A DNA stretch of 64,000 nucleotides from NCBI GenBank assembly GCA_037783415.1, contig JAZGTN010000037.1, positions 4,946,501-5,010,500 on the forward strand, read 5' to 3'. Below, one piece after another: positions 1 to 11,306 of this stretch (the stretch's first letter is position 1; every line of letters starts with the position of its first letter). Source of the DNA: Leptasterias polaris (taxonomy: Eukaryota; Echinodermata; Asteroidea; Forcipulatida; Asteriidae). The notes beneath the pieces were generated by a model that saw nothing but the letters and a program-made list of their open reading frames with translations, was not told the DNA's origin and did no database searches. A program made the position numbers and the translations under genes.

Positions 1-354
1 TTCGCCTTTAAGGACAAAAAAAAGAACTTATGTTCATCCTGACGACGACTAGAGCAAGCTAGTCGAAACATTGAGACCAATTAAGAACTCACTCCGCGGC
101 AGTGTAGTTTATAATGAGAAGTCCCCTAGATCCACAAAGTGAAAGTAGTAATCCCGGCCGATTTCCTAACTCCCACCCAGGTAGTAGTTAATAAGCACCA
201 AAAACTGAGAAGTCTCCTGAAGTCTCCCGAATTCCGAATAATCTACTTCGCGGCAGAATAGCAAGACAAGTTCTCAAAGAACAAAATCTACCTAGCAAGT
301 AGATATACACATGGTGTTACCGCAAACCAAATATACATTCTTTTTTGAGCTTAC
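1..354. other. Intron downstream of LDLa module 7
   Basis: No exon or repeat recognised. The donor at 354 implies that the next exon lies outside the window. Confidence 0.5.
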
Positions 355-474
355 CACAGAACAGTTCATCATCATCTTCAGGGCATTCTTTGACTCCGTT
401 GCAGATCTTGTCTTCAGTCACACACACCTGATGTCTATGGCATTGGTAACTTCCCTCTGGACAGCGGAAGTGCT
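355..474 (-). CDS. Exon: LDLa module 7
   Basis: Phase 1 at both ends, 40 codons; acceptor tttttccag, donor CTGTG/gtaagc. FRCPEGSYQCHRHQVC then CNGVKECPEDDDELFC; the cage is EDDDE. This is the last exon seen; the good donor shows that the gene continues beyond base 1. Confidence 0.92.
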
Positions 475-837
475 CTGGAAAAACACAAGACATTTCACCA
501 TCACTTACGATATTCAGAATGAGTGTCATAAGGAAAAGGTTTTTTCAGTCATGTTGGACAACTTTGGATTTTCGTTTTCATTATTAAGTTTGTCAGGAAC
601 ACTTTGATTGGGGGGGGGGGGGGGATATAGCTGTTTGCATACTGTCTACCAACCAAAATGAACTGTGGTATAAATGCAAAAAGTGGCAATCGACTAAAAT
701 GTTGACTCTAGCTGGGTCTTTTTTTAAAGCCTTTGAGAAAGACTCTCTGCTAGGGCTAAAACATCAGGCCATTTATTTTACTCAATTTTTTACAAAAATT
801 ATAGCATACAAATTGGCTTGTAAAAGTATCGGAAACA

Positions 838-1060
838 ATTGACAACTGAATTAAATTTAACTTTGGGATGAACAAAGACAAAATTGCCTGGATTTGAACC
901 TGCCACCTCTGTAATAAGATACCAGTGCGTTACCAACCGAGACATCCAGCCCTATAATGGCAGTCTCCCTATTTTGTCAACGTCTTTGTTCGAGGGTGCC
1001 AGTCAGAAGTCATACAACCGTAAACTGCTGTTCAGCCAGGGATCACACCAAAGTTTTTGA
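838..1060 (-). repeat. SINE-B copy (tRNA-derived)
   Basis: On the minus strand a tRNA-like head reads GGCTGGATGTCTCGGTTGG (A box region), then GGTTCAAATCC (B box), followed by a tail TTTGTCTTTGTTCATCCCAA shared with the copies near 15.1, 16.8, 17.0 and 21.8 kb. It lies in the intron between LDLa 6 and 7. Confidence 0.75.
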
Positions 1061-1271
1061 TGCAACCTGGGAAGCAGCATTGAGGGGATCACCTTAAGGG
1101 GATGTAACTTTTTCTTTAAATAACAATAAATAATAGTTATAATACACAGCTTTTATGCAGCGACTCAAACAAAAGTCTCAGTGGAAAATTAACTCATAAT
1201 ACAGAAATAAGTAATAAACGGCAGGGAACAATGGCTGGGTAATTTTAAAACAATGTTGTGGTGAAGAAAAA

Positions 1272-1340
1272 ATCATTACTCCTGGAGGTCGCAGGTTCAA
1301 GTCCCATCCTAATAAATTTGTGTTCTTTCATATTCATTTA
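1272..1340 (+). repeat. SINE-B fragment
   Basis: Contains CTGGAGGTCGCAGGTTCAAG, identical over 20 bases to the B-box region of the copy at about 16.74 kb. A short fragment just downstream of LDLa 6 in gene direction. Confidence 0.6.
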
Positions 1341-1406
1341 TATTTACCCAGATTGCAGTCCCAACCTTTTTTTCAGATTACCTCTATTGACCAAAACATC
1401 ACTTAC

Positions 1407-1523
1407 CACACAATAGTTCATCTTCCCCATTTGGACAGTCGTTCATGTTATCACAACGCCGATGCAACGGAATGCAATAAGACCGCGGGCACTTGTACAT
1501 AAAGGCATCACACTCAAAATGCT
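1407..1523 (-). CDS. Exon: LDLa module 6
   Basis: Phase 1 at both ends, 39 codons. FECDAFMYKCPRSYCIPLHR is followed by CDNMNDCPNGEDELLC. The cage is NGEDE, so calcium binding is plausible. Confidence 0.92.
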
Positions 1524-1663
1524 CTGAAAAAAGGAAAACAATAAAATACATTATTCTTTAATGGTGCTTTATCACATCCGAGGGCATCTCGATATGATCA
1601 TTAATTTTCCATAAGGTATGCGGAGCTTCGTGTGAATTATAAGACACATTTATTTACATAGCA

Positions 1664-1925
1664 CCAGTAACGGTTTACCATGTTTACAAGGTGCTGTGGC
1701 GCAATCTGCAGCCAACCAGGCCAGAAAACACCAGGGCGAACCCCCTCTCTTTACGATAAGTGTACTGGATACTTTCATGTGCATTACACAACACACGGGA
1801 CTTACAGCTTTGCATCCCGTCCGAAGGATAAAGCAATAATGGTTAAATATCTTGCTTAAGGACACAAGTGTCAAGACATTGGGACTCAAACTCACACTCT
1901 GCTGGTTAGAAACACCAGAGCTTGA
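1664..1925 (-). repeat. SINE-A copy (tRNA-derived)
   Basis: Minus-strand copy of the commonest SINE here. It keeps the region from the B box through the body that ends GCGCCACAGCACCTTGTAAA; the A-box head is missing or diverged. In the intron between LDLa 5 and 6. Confidence 0.8.
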
Positions 1926-2259
1926 AAATAAATTCAAATATCGACAGTCAACTTACGAAAGGGAAACACAAGGTGAAAATGCTGCAAAAACTCGTCTGGA
2001 TGACATTTACCACTTCCATTTTCACACTAGCACTTTTTTTAATAAAGTCACAATTAAAAAGAAATATCACAGCAATTAAATATACAAATGAAATTGTCAG
2101 CACAATGACTCGCACGTGGTATTCACATAAACAACTATAGAAACATAAAAAGCAATTTTTTTGTTTCCGAACTGCAACTGTTCAACAAACGTTTTAAACA
2201 TTTTCTTTCCTCTTGATCCAGCTATGGGCATCTCATAATAACATTCCCAAAACACCTAC

Positions 2260-2394
2260 CACAAAACCTGAGATGAGTGACATCCCGACACCCAGTCTGG
2301 TACCCGAACTTGTCAAAGTCATAGATACACCAGTGAGCCATGTCAGCACATGCGCCATTGTTGCACCGTAACTGGTTCTCTCTGCAGGAGAAGT
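2260..2394 (-). CDS. Exon: LDLa module 5, degenerate
   Basis: Phase 1 at both ends, 45 codons. The first half is normal (FSCRENQLRCNNGAC) but the second half has a longer loop, FDKFGYQTGC, and no acidic cage. Recognisable only by cysteine order, phase and neighbours. Confidence 0.82.
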
Positions 2395-3398
2395 CTTGTG
2401 AAAGGAGATAGGCTGCAAGAGGAGAACGGGAGAAATTTATTTATTCCAGATCGATTTCATCTTAAAGAAGAAGTACATTGTTCAACCTTTCTAAATTCAT
2501 ATGGGAGCCTGTGAGTTGCTACATATCGTCATCATTTTTACGAAAGCCGCAATTTAGCCTCGCAGTCAACAATTCGCATTTTTTTGAAAATCACGTTTGA
2601 AGTTGAACTTCTTTTTCTTACGGATACTACTTACAGTTTTGTTTTTTTACTATAAAAAACCCATATTTCTTCATTCACACAGAACTATCAGCAATTTTTT
2701 TTAAATTTGCGATTGTTTGATGAGTAATTAATTCCTAACCACTTTATCATTTCGTAAAAACGAAACAAAAACAGACCTGCTCGTAAAGGTCTCATATACT
2801 TCAAAAACGTAGCTCCACATACCTTGCAGGAAAAAATACTGAGCGCTTTGACACGCCCTAGGGATGTGATAAAGCGCTATGAACCGAGTATTATTATTAT
2901 TATTATTAAACCCAAAAGTCAAACCACGCCTATTTTGGCACCGTGTCCGCGCGCGCTATGGATTTCCATGGATTTTATTGGCGAATTTTGTGTGTCATCA
3001 CTTCATTAAGAAAAAGGATAAATGACTTGTCAGTTATTCTAATATTGAATGTAACATTCTTCAAAATGATTTTAACATGAGGTTAGAGACTTATAATCCA
3101 CTTGGAATATGAGCGCAACACAACATTGATTTTGACCTTGAAGCCCCTCTTTAACACTAGATAAAATCCCATCCCTTCTGCCATTTCCTCCTGCCTGCAT
3201 CCTCAAATGTCTTGAGGAGTTTTATAACTTATCACATCTCATACATCTTCTTGTCTTAACCCAGGGCAACATCACACAGAGCACAGTGAGTTAACACCAA
3301 AACTGCTCACCCCCCCCCCCACACCCTCTTCCATCACTCCTCACTATCCTTGTCCTCTCTGCATCCTAACATGTCTTGAGGTATCTTTATTATCTTAC
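2395..3398. other. Intron between LDLa 4 and 5
   Basis: Contains a short (ATT)n run at about 2889-2908 and a C-run near 3311. No exon or clear transposon recognised. Confidence 0.5.
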
Positions 3399-3512
3399 CA
3401 CATCCTACTTCGTCCTCCCGTACGAACCCTGGGCAATCCTGCACAGCATCACACAAAGCATGGTGGGGTATACAGGTGCTGTCATAGCATTGGAATCCTG
3501 AGCTACAGGTGT
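3399..3512 (-). CDS. Exon: LDLa module 4, degenerate
   Basis: Phase 1 at both ends, 38 codons. Cysteines are kept (TCSSGFQCYDSTCIPHHALC, then DCPGFVREDEVGC) but the DGSDE cage is replaced by GFVREDE, which probably weakens calcium binding. Confidence 0.88.
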
Positions 3513-3624
3513 CTGACAATTCAAAACAATTAAATCCACCAAAAATGTTTAAAACGTTTTGTTATTTTGATTTGGGACTGATTTGTCACGAGCCTCAAAA
3601 TAAAAGTTCTGTTTGCATTTTTGT

Positions 3625-4019
3625 TTAAAAGGAAGGTATACCTTTGGTAATGACATCAAAAAAGTGATGACTATAAATATTTACCTGGTAAAAAGCACTG
3701 GAGAGCTGTTGATACTAAAAAAAAACATTTAGAAACGACCGACTTACGACACCCTCTGGAGTAATGTACTTTTAGAGAAAGAGATAATTTTTCTTTAAAA
3801 AAATTGCATCTGAGAAAGGCTTCAGGTTTGAAACCTTTCTCAGACATCTGAAAACACACATTTCTGTGCATCAAGGGTGTTTTCTGTAATTATATTCTTG
3901 CAACTTCGATGACCAATTCAGCCCAAATTTTCACAGGCTTGTTATTTTATGCATATGTTGGGATACACCAAGTGAGACACTGGTATTTGAGAATTACCAA
4001 AAGTATACCCTGCCCTTAG
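3625..4019 (+). mobile_element. TTAA-flanked MITE, copy 1
   Basis: Non-coding element with inverted ends carrying GGTATACCTTTGGTAAT and ATTACCAAAAGTATACC and starting at TTAA. Internal sequence (GAGAGCTGTTGATA, TTCTTGCAACTTCGATGACC, CACCAAGTGAGA) is shared with the copies at 15.7, 36.4 and 59.5 kb. The right end is diverged (CCCTTAG). Confidence 0.8.
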
Positions 4020-4199
4020 CCAGGGATCAAACTCAAGTATAGGATACATCCTAAAATAATTTTTATAATAAAATTAAAAAGTAAAAACTAAAAAAACAAC
4101 AAATGTACAAATAAAAAATACTGATCATATAGCTCCCTGGAAAAGACCCCTCAATTTCATGAAGAGTTTATTTGGAGAGTTTATTATTTGTCTTCATAC

Positions 4200-4319
4200 C
4201 ACAGTTTGTTTCATCTGATCCATCCAAACAGTCTGGTAGCAAGTTGCACTGGGCTTCGATTGGAATGTACTGGTCATTGGAAGAACAGTGGAAACCAGAC
4301 AAGACAGAATCAGGATATC
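4200..4319 (-). CDS. Exon: LDLa module 3
   Basis: Phase 1 at both ends, 40 codons. FHCSSNDQYIPIEAQC leads to DCLDGSDETNC; the calcium cage is intact. The first half has only one of the first two usual cysteines, so one disulphide may be lost. Confidence 0.85.
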
Positions 4320-4833
4320 CTGTGGCCAGAAAAAACCCACAATTATTATTATTCAGGGAGAAATGGAACTTTCAAATTTTATGGGAACACATTCTTTTTC
4401 AAATTAAAATTATTCATAATTTTTTACTTTTAATACATGTTTTAAAACTGAAAGTAGTCTGAAACAAGGCCAGGAATGTATCATAAGTTGAGGGCTACGA
4501 AGGAAACTGCAGAGGAATCTAAAAGACAATCATTTGCCGCCATTAAGGTAGGCACTACTCCAAACACGGCACCCAGCATATTAAGTTTGACTAATATCGA
4601 CATCTTCCAAGATAAAACCTGTGCGCAAAACAAATAAGCGAGAGTTCTGCATCCCAGAATGGAGGTGTATAAGTTTGTAAAGGACATAACGCAACAGACA
4701 AAAAAAAGGAAAGAAAGAAAAATGTAATAGGGAGAGAAAATATCTTATCAATAAATATAACTAGCTTTTAGCGGATACTCTTAACATCTCATTTTACGAT
4801 AAAATTGTTCCAAAGAATACAAGTTATACTCAC

Positions 4834-4968
4834 GGCAATGTTTCTCATCTGAACCATCCGGGCAGTGTTCAATAAAATCACACAAGAACGATACAGAGAT
4901 ACAACCCCCTCCAGCACAATGGAACAATCCACTGTTGCAGTCTTCAAATGAAGTGTCATCAGAGATAC
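4834..4968 (-). CDS. Exon: LDLa module 2
   Basis: Phase 1 at both ends, 45 codons; donor TTGCC/gtgagt. CNSGLFHCAGGGC is followed by FLCDFIEHCPDGSDEKHC. The calcium cage DGSDE is intact. Module preceded by an acidic spacer DDTSFED. Confidence 0.92.
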
Positions 4969-5097
4969 CTAGAATAGAATGAAGTAAAAGTGAACATAAG
5001 AAACTATTGACGCCTTGTATGACTCAAAATTAACAAGACATCACAATCAGAAATTTTAATTGCGTCTAAATTTACATTGAGTTTAACCAAAATACCA

Positions 5098-5460
5098 TAG
5101 TGGCGTGTGACCCGTCAGGCGCACCGGACTTAAGCTCTGGTGTTTTTGATCAGCAGAGTGTGGGTTCGAGTCCCGGTCGTGACACTTGTGTCAGTTATAA
5201 ATGTTGCTAATTTTGGGAGAAGCACAAAGTTTACTTTCTTAACTTCAACAACATCAATCTTATTTGAGCAAGACACTAAACAAATATTGCTGCATCCTTC
5301 AGACAGGGCATGAAGCTGTAGGTCTCTTGTGTTGTGTAATGCACGTAAAAGAACTAAGTGCACCTATAATAAAGAGAAGGGGTAGCCCCGGTGTTCCTGG
5401 TTTGATTGGCTTTATATTGCGCCACAGCACCCTGTAAACCATTACATGGTGCTATGTAAA
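5098..5460 (+). repeat. SINE-A copy, most complete
   Basis: Head TGGCGTGTGACCCGTCAGGC, body with CAGCAGAGTGTGGGTTCGAG (B box GGTTCGAGTCC), then ACACTTGTGTC and a 3' region that ends in GCGCCACAGCACCCTGTAAA. The head resembles a leucine-type tRNA. In the intron between LDLa 1 and 2. Confidence 0.82.
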
Positions 5461-5812
5461 GGAATAGGTCTCATACTTCAACACGTAGTTCTGCATACAT
5501 GTAACTTGCAGGATAAATACTGCAGCGCTTAAACACAGAGTATTATAAGCACGGTATAAATTTAAGTATCATTTTTATTACTTTATTAAAAGCGCAAGAA
5601 TAAAATATAGAGCTGTTCTGGGTGTAAGACCTAAAAGCAATAGTATAAAAAAACTGGCACAGAAACAGATTTCTGTTTCCTGCCTGCAAGACTCACTCTC
5701 TCCTTCCTCATAGAAAGAAACAACAAACTAGAACGCCCCCCCAAAAAACTCACTTCACATCAGAAAACCTAAAAACTTCAAGGGATTAGCTAGCATTTGC
5801 GTTTAGACTTAC

Positions 5813-5938
5813 CATCATTGCACATGACTTCATCACTGGTGTCGTTGCAGTCACTGACGCCATTACAAACATACACAGGATGTATGCATTCACCACTCTC
5901 ACAATGGAACATAGAGTCGGGACAATGTAGAAACACAT
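5813..5938 (-). CDS. Exon: LDLa module 1
   Basis: Phase 1 at both ends, 42 codons. Six cysteines with the LDLa pattern: HCPDSMFHC, then GECIHPVYVC and DCNDTSDEVMC. The acidic calcium cage (DCxDxSDE) is intact, so a folded calcium-binding module is expected. Confidence 0.92.
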
Positions 5939-6265
5939 CTAAATGAATCATTGATGAGAGAAACCATTAAAAACATTTTTTCAAGGGTGAACAAATGTTT
6001 GTGCTTATCAGCTCTTTGGAAATTGTAGCTGTAAATCCAGTACAAAACTAGTCAATTTGTCTTAGTTAACCTAAAAGTAATAGTTGTTAATTTTGTATCA
6101 GGGATAAATAATATAATTTGGTTTTTAACCCTTAAGCACTGTATACTCAGTACTGACCCGAGTTCTGTGAGTATACAGTGCTTAACACACATCGGTGTAA
6201 CATGTGTAAGGGTAAAAAAACAAATTATATAACCTACAAGTAAACAAATCAAAGAACAAAATTAC

Positions 6266-6637
6266 CTTTTGGTTGCAGATAGCAGACCACACCAGCCACT
6301 GGTGTATCACAAGACTCATGACTCTCAAGCACCCAATGCCCCTCCAAGTACGATACTGTCTCGCATCCAACGTCCCCTCCCTCCACCTCGCTGTTCCAAA
6401 GTGCCCCGCCCATGCCCCGCCCGATACCAATGCGGTTACCGTCCTGCTGCAGGGACGATGCATTGATCCAGACATGCTTGATGTGGTAGAGCACAGCGAG
6501 GGAAAGGTCTGGAGTGACTAGAGTGTCAGTCAGGCAGTTTGGTTCCGCTGGATCCGAGGCGAGCATGGCGTGGCCAACGGGTGACAGAACCAGCCGAGCA
6601 CACATACCAGCTGTTAGGAAGAACCCACTTTGGCATT
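6266..6637 (-). CDS. Exon: lectin-like domain 4
   Basis: One exon of 124 codons, acceptor ccaccacag, donor CAAAAG/gtaatt, phase 1 at both ends. It has CQSGFFLTAGMC, HVWINASS (a W.N core), VGCETVSYL and a closing Cys pair ending VAGVVC, which matches a diverged C-type lectin fold. The family's calcium motifs are absent. Unlike domains 1-3 it has no internal intron. Confidence 0.75.
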
Positions 6638-7755
6638 CTGTGGTGGAAAGATTTGAAATCATGAAAAAGAAGGTATTCTTCACTGATAAACTGTTACCAA
6701 AAAAATCCCAAGTTTTTAAGATCCTTTTAATGCTACACATAACAAAATTTAAGACCCAAAGTAAGTGAATAAAGCCATGAAAGCAGGGGAGAAACAGCTA
6801 TACCCACTCACACTTTGTTACTTTTTTACATACAGTGTAATAGACTGTGCAAGTCTCGCGCGTATCCGAACGAGAAAACACGTCAAACGAAGAACATTTT
6901 TATTTCTGAAATCAAATCTTTGTTTTAAATTATATCTCATGACAAAATCTGAACAACAAAAATAAATCATTACAATTTTATGAAATTAGTTTTAGCTTTT
7001 TAAAAAAATACGCCAAAGTGTGTTAATTATTATTAAAAACAAATTAAAACTCTGGGACAAGGATGCTTTTTTGATGTTAACTTTTTAGAAACCCCTTACG
7101 CAGATTCGTGAAGGTCAAACGGGTTTTAAATGGACCCGTATCGCAGTTTAAAGAGGAATGCCGACGCCTCAACACCATAGACTGCAATGAAAAGGGTTCG
7201 CTTTGCAATTACAGCATCTGGCGATTATAATCGCACATCCAAAACAAGCTTTTACATAAGTTTTATGATCGGAGGTGAGCACAAAATTCTTAATTTTTTG
7301 CAATAACCGGAAGCTGGGGTCAAGTTTAATTCTCGAGTTTTCTTCGTTATATTGTTGAATTGGTTTTACTTTCATATGTTGTTATCACTTAGTATACATT
7401 CCCAACAACATGTATAATTTTCTAGGTCATAAACTACGTTAAACTAAAATAATTGACGAAACAAAATCTCGCCCACGTAAAACTCCATATGGTTGGGACC
7501 ACTATGGTCCCGGAAGTTCAAATGCGCGCGAGACTTGCACAGTCTATTCGGTTCTTTATGAGCTGATGCTTCATCAATTTTTTTAGATTTCAAATAACTG
7601 AATTTAATACTTGTTAATGCTTTTTAAAGTTTTGCATGAACCATGCTTCTCCAAACCAAACTATTAAAATCTCATTTGACAAACTTTTCAGTTTATAAAT
7701 CACGTAACTATTTTGGACATCTCACATATTTCTTCTGTTAATCATTTGTTCTTAC
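6638..7755. other. Intron between lectin-like domain 4 and linker exon
   Basis: AT-rich. CTCGCGCG near 6856 recurs inverted near 7527 (GCGCGCGAG with GACTTGCACAGTCTAT), so bases 6840-7550 may be a terminal-inverted-repeat element starting ATAGACTGTGCAAGTC. No exon found. Confidence 0.45.
6838..7548. mobile_element. Candidate inverted-repeat element with ATAGACTGTGCAAGTC ends
   Basis: ATAGACTGTGCAAGTCTCGCG at 6840 is matched by the reverse complement (CGCGAGACTTGCACAGTCTAT) ending near 7546, giving inverted ends of about 21 bases with TA at both tips. No transposase frame is present inside; non-autonomous. Confidence 0.7.
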
Positions 7756-7806
7756 CTTTTGTTTTAAGATCTCCAAGAGGTTCCAAAAGTGAAAAGTATG
7801 ATCCAT
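7756..7806 (-). CDS. Exon: short linker of 17 residues
   Basis: Bounded by acceptor aatcttatag and donor AAAAG/gtaaga, phase 1 at both ends, so it could be skipped without changing frame. It encodes DGSYFSLLEPLGDLKTK. No domain is recognised. It is supported by splice signals, frame and position only. Confidence 0.5.
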
Positions 7807-7979
7807 CTATAAGATTGAATAAAACAAGGTGGTTAGACCTAATAATAAGAATAATATGATTATTATTATCAGTTGTGAATTCAATAAATGTTATTAGTTT
7901 TTGTCCTACAAAGATTTATGATGAAGCACTGCATATCCAATGCATTCCCAGTCCTGTGAGAAAAAAAACAAAAACAAAA

Positions 7980-8066
7980 ACAGACTCCTCAAGTGGGATT
8001 CTAACCCAAGACCTTATGTCTTAAGGGCAGAAGTCTTAACTACCAGACCACTGAACTCACTCATAA
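7980..8066 (-). repeat. tRNA-like SINE fragment (family D)
   Basis: On the minus strand AGTTCAGTGGTCTGGTAGTT (A-box-like) and GGTTAGAATCCCACTTGAG (B-box-like) are spaced as in a tRNA. Too diverged for a functional tRNA call; treated as a SINE head. Confidence 0.5.
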
Positions 8067-8326
8067 TAAGTGGCCAGTTCCTGATCCTAGCAGATTCACC
8101 CAATTTGAACTCATCATAGCCCATTTTCCAAACCCCGGCTTGGGCTTGCATGGGCTTCGTCCGCCTATTTGAAGCCCCGTAAGGAAAGCACACAGTCTTA
8201 TTAATAACTGACGCAGCCCACAAGCCCAAGCCAAGGTTTCAAAAACAGACGAAAAATATTGTTACCAAAATATTGTGTGCTGTGGGAGTAAGTCATACTT
8301 TAGAGGTTCCTTGTCCCACCACTTAC

Positions 8327-8478
8327 CCGCCGTCTTGGCAGCCTTCTTGCAGATGAACTGCCTGGCTGCTCTCTGTGAGCAGGGGATGTCTTCCCAGTTT
8401 TGCGTAGAATGTAAACTGTGCATCTTAATCAGGGAGCAATCTTCAAGGACTAAACCATCAGGTTGCGTGTAGCCAAGC
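8327..8478 (-). CDS. Exon: C-type lectin domain 3, last part
   Basis: Acceptor tggtcctag, donor GGCGG/gtaagt, phase 2 in, phase 1 out. YTQPDGLVLEDC carries a QPD triplet near the position of the galactose-type QPD motif; WEDIPC replaces the calcium-site WND; RQFICKKA closes the domain. Of the four lectin domains it is the one most likely to keep some ligand-site chemistry. Confidence 0.88.
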
Positions 8479-9051
8479 CTAGGACCAAACAGAAGGTGAC
8501 TGCATGATTTTTATTCCGACACTGCTATGTTCCGAAAACCTCATCATGATTTACACACTGGGGTTAGGGTCAGGGTAAGGAAAATACATCAGGGGTGTCA
8601 GAACAAAAAGGGTGTACAAAAAAATAGTTTAGCGAGGTGACAGCGGGGACCAACCACATTTCTGGCCGCAGCATTCGCGATAGGACAGTCCAACCCTCAG
8701 AAATCTGAAAAACGATTCATGCATGAATCATTTTTAAGATTCAAATGTTTTTGGGTGAAAATTTTCATTATTTAACCACATTACTTCAAAGGAAATCCTT
8801 TCTCAAAATAGTTTATACTACAAACATCTGCAGTGCTTCCACCAAGGTTTTATGATAATTAATTTTGGAGTTCGACCTTACCTTTAGGGGTGCCGTCGTA
8901 AGCACATAACTATGTGGTTAAGCGGAGGCTTGAAATTGGACACTGGTCCATTCATTCTCGCTTGAGAACAAATATCATGCGAGTAGTGCACTACTCAGAT
9001 TAATGATCATCTTTATTGCTACTCAATCAGCTGTTCTGAACATGATCTTAC
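8479..9051. other. Intron inside lectin domain 3
   Basis: No exon, SINE or MITE recognised in this stretch. Confidence 0.4.
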
Positions 9052-9133
9052 CTAGTTACCTTCCAATCTGAGTAGCTTAGTGGTCGCCCGTCCACCCAGC
9101 GGAAGTGGCCCTCATTCTCAACATCCTGAAGGC
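9052..9133 (-). CDS. Exon: C-type lectin domain 3, middle part
   Basis: Short exon of 82 bases, phase 1 in, phase 2 out. The acceptor ctgttaag before GCCTTCAG is chosen because it restores YIGLQDVENEG; the donor ACTAG/gtaaga is chosen over gtaact because only it keeps frame with the last exon. FRWVDGRPLSYSDW is textbook C-type lectin sequence. Confidence 0.88.
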
Positions 9134-9279
9134 CTTAACAGAGTCGACATGGAAACAACAACAAAAACACTCAAATTCCATACATTGTAAATTATTATTA
9201 CATCATTCCGAGGGATTTTCAAAAGCTCCTAGTTTAGCACTGCAACACCCCAAAAAAAACTTTAAAATACCTTTGAAGT

Positions 9280-9405
9280 GAAGATCATGCAAAAAGAGGA
9301 GAAAACCCACGCAATCAGATTGGGACTGAAAAACCCAATCCACATGCAAGGCTCCGGTCTGAAGTGGAATTTGTACTGAGGTGAACAGAGGTAAAAGGGA
9401 AGCTA
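9280..9405 (-). repeat. SINE-C fragment
   Basis: CGCAATCAG, GGGACTGAAAAACCCAATCC and GTCTGAAGTGGAATTTG match the sequence at 24275-24360, where it is attached to a tRNA-like head on the minus strand. Located in the same intron as the truncated LINE. Confidence 0.6.
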
Positions 9406-9439
9406 ACCTATAAATGCTACAGACTTAATACATCTGCTA

Positions 9440-10795
9440 TGTAGAATATATAACCTCAGACCATTAACTATTTCAATTTAACACATAATTCTGCTGTGTT
9501 GATAGCCACCGATTTTAGTAAGGCATTTGATAGAGTTGACCACAATATAGTTATTAATAAATTTATTAAGCTTGGGGTTAGAAGTTCCTTAATTCCCTGG
9601 CTATGTGGATTTTTATCAGATCGTCTTCAGGCTGTTAGATATAAGGGTGATATTTCTGCTTGGGAGAGATTGCATGCTGGAGTTCCCCAAGGAACAAAAA
9701 TTGGGCCCATTGCCTTTTTAGTAATGATTAATGATTTTGTTCCTGATCTTCCAGCGGTCAAACATTACAAGTATGTCGATGATCTGACTTTAAGTCAGAC
9801 CCTCTCTAATCCTAATGAGAGTTCCAGCATGCAAAATGTGCTTAATGACTTAAAACAATGGACTGATCTGAATAAAATGAAACTTAATCCCGCCAAATGC
9901 CAGTATATGAATATTAGTTTTCAACGTAACCTACCTGATCTACCCACCTTCGACATTTTAGATTCTCAAATTAACCAAACTGATTGTTTGAAATTGTTGG
10001 GTATTTATATACAGAGTAATTTGAAGTGGGATTCCCAAGTGAACAGCATGTGTGGTAATTTTAACCGTAGACTGTTCTTTTTACGTCAGCTTAAACGTTG
10101 TTTTATTTCTGTCAAGGATCTGTTAACAGTGTATGTTATGTATGTCCGACCCACAATCGAATACGCCTGTCCTGTCTGGTACTCTGGACTTACTAAAACA
10201 CAAATTATAACCCTTGAAAGGTTACAAAAAAGGGCCTTTCGTATCATTCTGGCTGGTCAGCAAAATACACCAACATCATTATGTGGAAATATGCCAACTG
10301 TTTAGTTTACCTACCATCACTGATAGACTGAGTCATTTATTTGTCAAGTTTGGTAAGACCTTGTTTGAATCTGAAAATTACAGGCACTGGCTCCCACCAA
10401 ACAAAAACAACAACTTGCGTAATGCCAACAAAATGTGCCCCCCAAATGTAGGACTGGTCGTTACAAAAATAGTTGCATCCCATCCCTTGTCCAAGCACTC
10501 AACAATAGCTCTTGATTTTGTTCACTCGGTTGGTATGCCTTTTGTCCCCATCCATTCACCCTGTTCTTTTTATGTGCTTTGCCATGCAATTATTTGTTAT
10601 ATTTTAGTCACTGGCACAAGCCATTTTACTTTTTTAATGTATTAAAACAAATTGTATTTATTTATGTTTTTTCTGTAATTTTTAACATATCTATTTTTAT
10701 AAATCTCTGTATTTTAAACCCAATTCAGCCTTTGGCTGCGATGTTTGAATGTTTTTAATAAACCAATAATAATAATAATAATAATAATAATTAGG
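9440..10795 (+). mobile_element. 5'-truncated non-LTR retrotransposon (LINE 1)
   Basis: Encodes the C-terminal half of a reverse transcriptase: TDFSKAFDRVDH (9505-9545), GVPQGTKIGP (9680-9710), and the catalytic box as KYVDD (about 9770), then the KLLGIYI and RPTIEYACPVWYSG thumb region. Main frame is 9496-10305; a frame change near 10260-10300 moves the end to the frame 10214-10645. The element ends with AATAAACC and an (AAT)n tail at 10766-10792. The orientation is opposite to the host gene. Endonuclease and fingers are missing, so it is dead. Confidence 0.9.
10766..10795 (+). repeat. (AAT)n tail of LINE 1
   Basis: Nine or so AAT units follow AATAAACC directly. Such simple tails are typical of CR1/L2-like elements. 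Confidence 0.7.
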
Positions 10796-10969
10796 ATGTA
10801 TAATAATACAAATAATAATAGACACTTATATAACGCAGGTTTCCACTATTTTTGACGCTCATGGCGCATGAGCATTATTACCCCGGTCACTGCCATTCAT
10901 ATTTTTTAAACCATCTCAGCTCCCTGGGGAGCTCCTTGGGAGTATAAAACCTGTCCTGCTTAGAAAGTT

Positions 10970-11110
10970 GTGCACCAAGCCAAATCAATCACAAAAACCA
11001 TCTCTGCCCTCACAGGTACTCATTTACTCCTGGGTCATGAGAGGCAATTGTTGCTTAAGGACACAAGTGTCATGACCGGGATTCAAATCCACCCTCTGAT
11101 GAATTTTTTA
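10970..11110 (-). repeat. SINE-A fragment
   Basis: AAGGACACAAGTGTCATGACC followed by GGGATTCAAATCC is the B-box segment of SINE-A in reverse; flanks are diverged. Confidence 0.55.
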
Positions 11111-11306
11111 ACCATGCCCAATATGGGGCAGAGGGTATCCCCCCCCCCCCATGTTCCTATACTTTAACACACTATTTTCCTCTTGTACAGAACTACCCCC
11201 CCCTTAAAATCCTCTTAAGAAATGTCGAGACTCTAAGCACAAATTAAGACACAATTAGGGGGTACAACATGCCCATATTGAGCACCAAATGGATATCTTG
11301 GTCAAC

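Noticed and set aside
9118..9133. Acceptor cttcag at 9126 for the 82-base exon
   Set aside because: It would start the exon in phase 0, which does not match the phase 1 end of the previous exon and would lose the LQ residues of YIGLQD.
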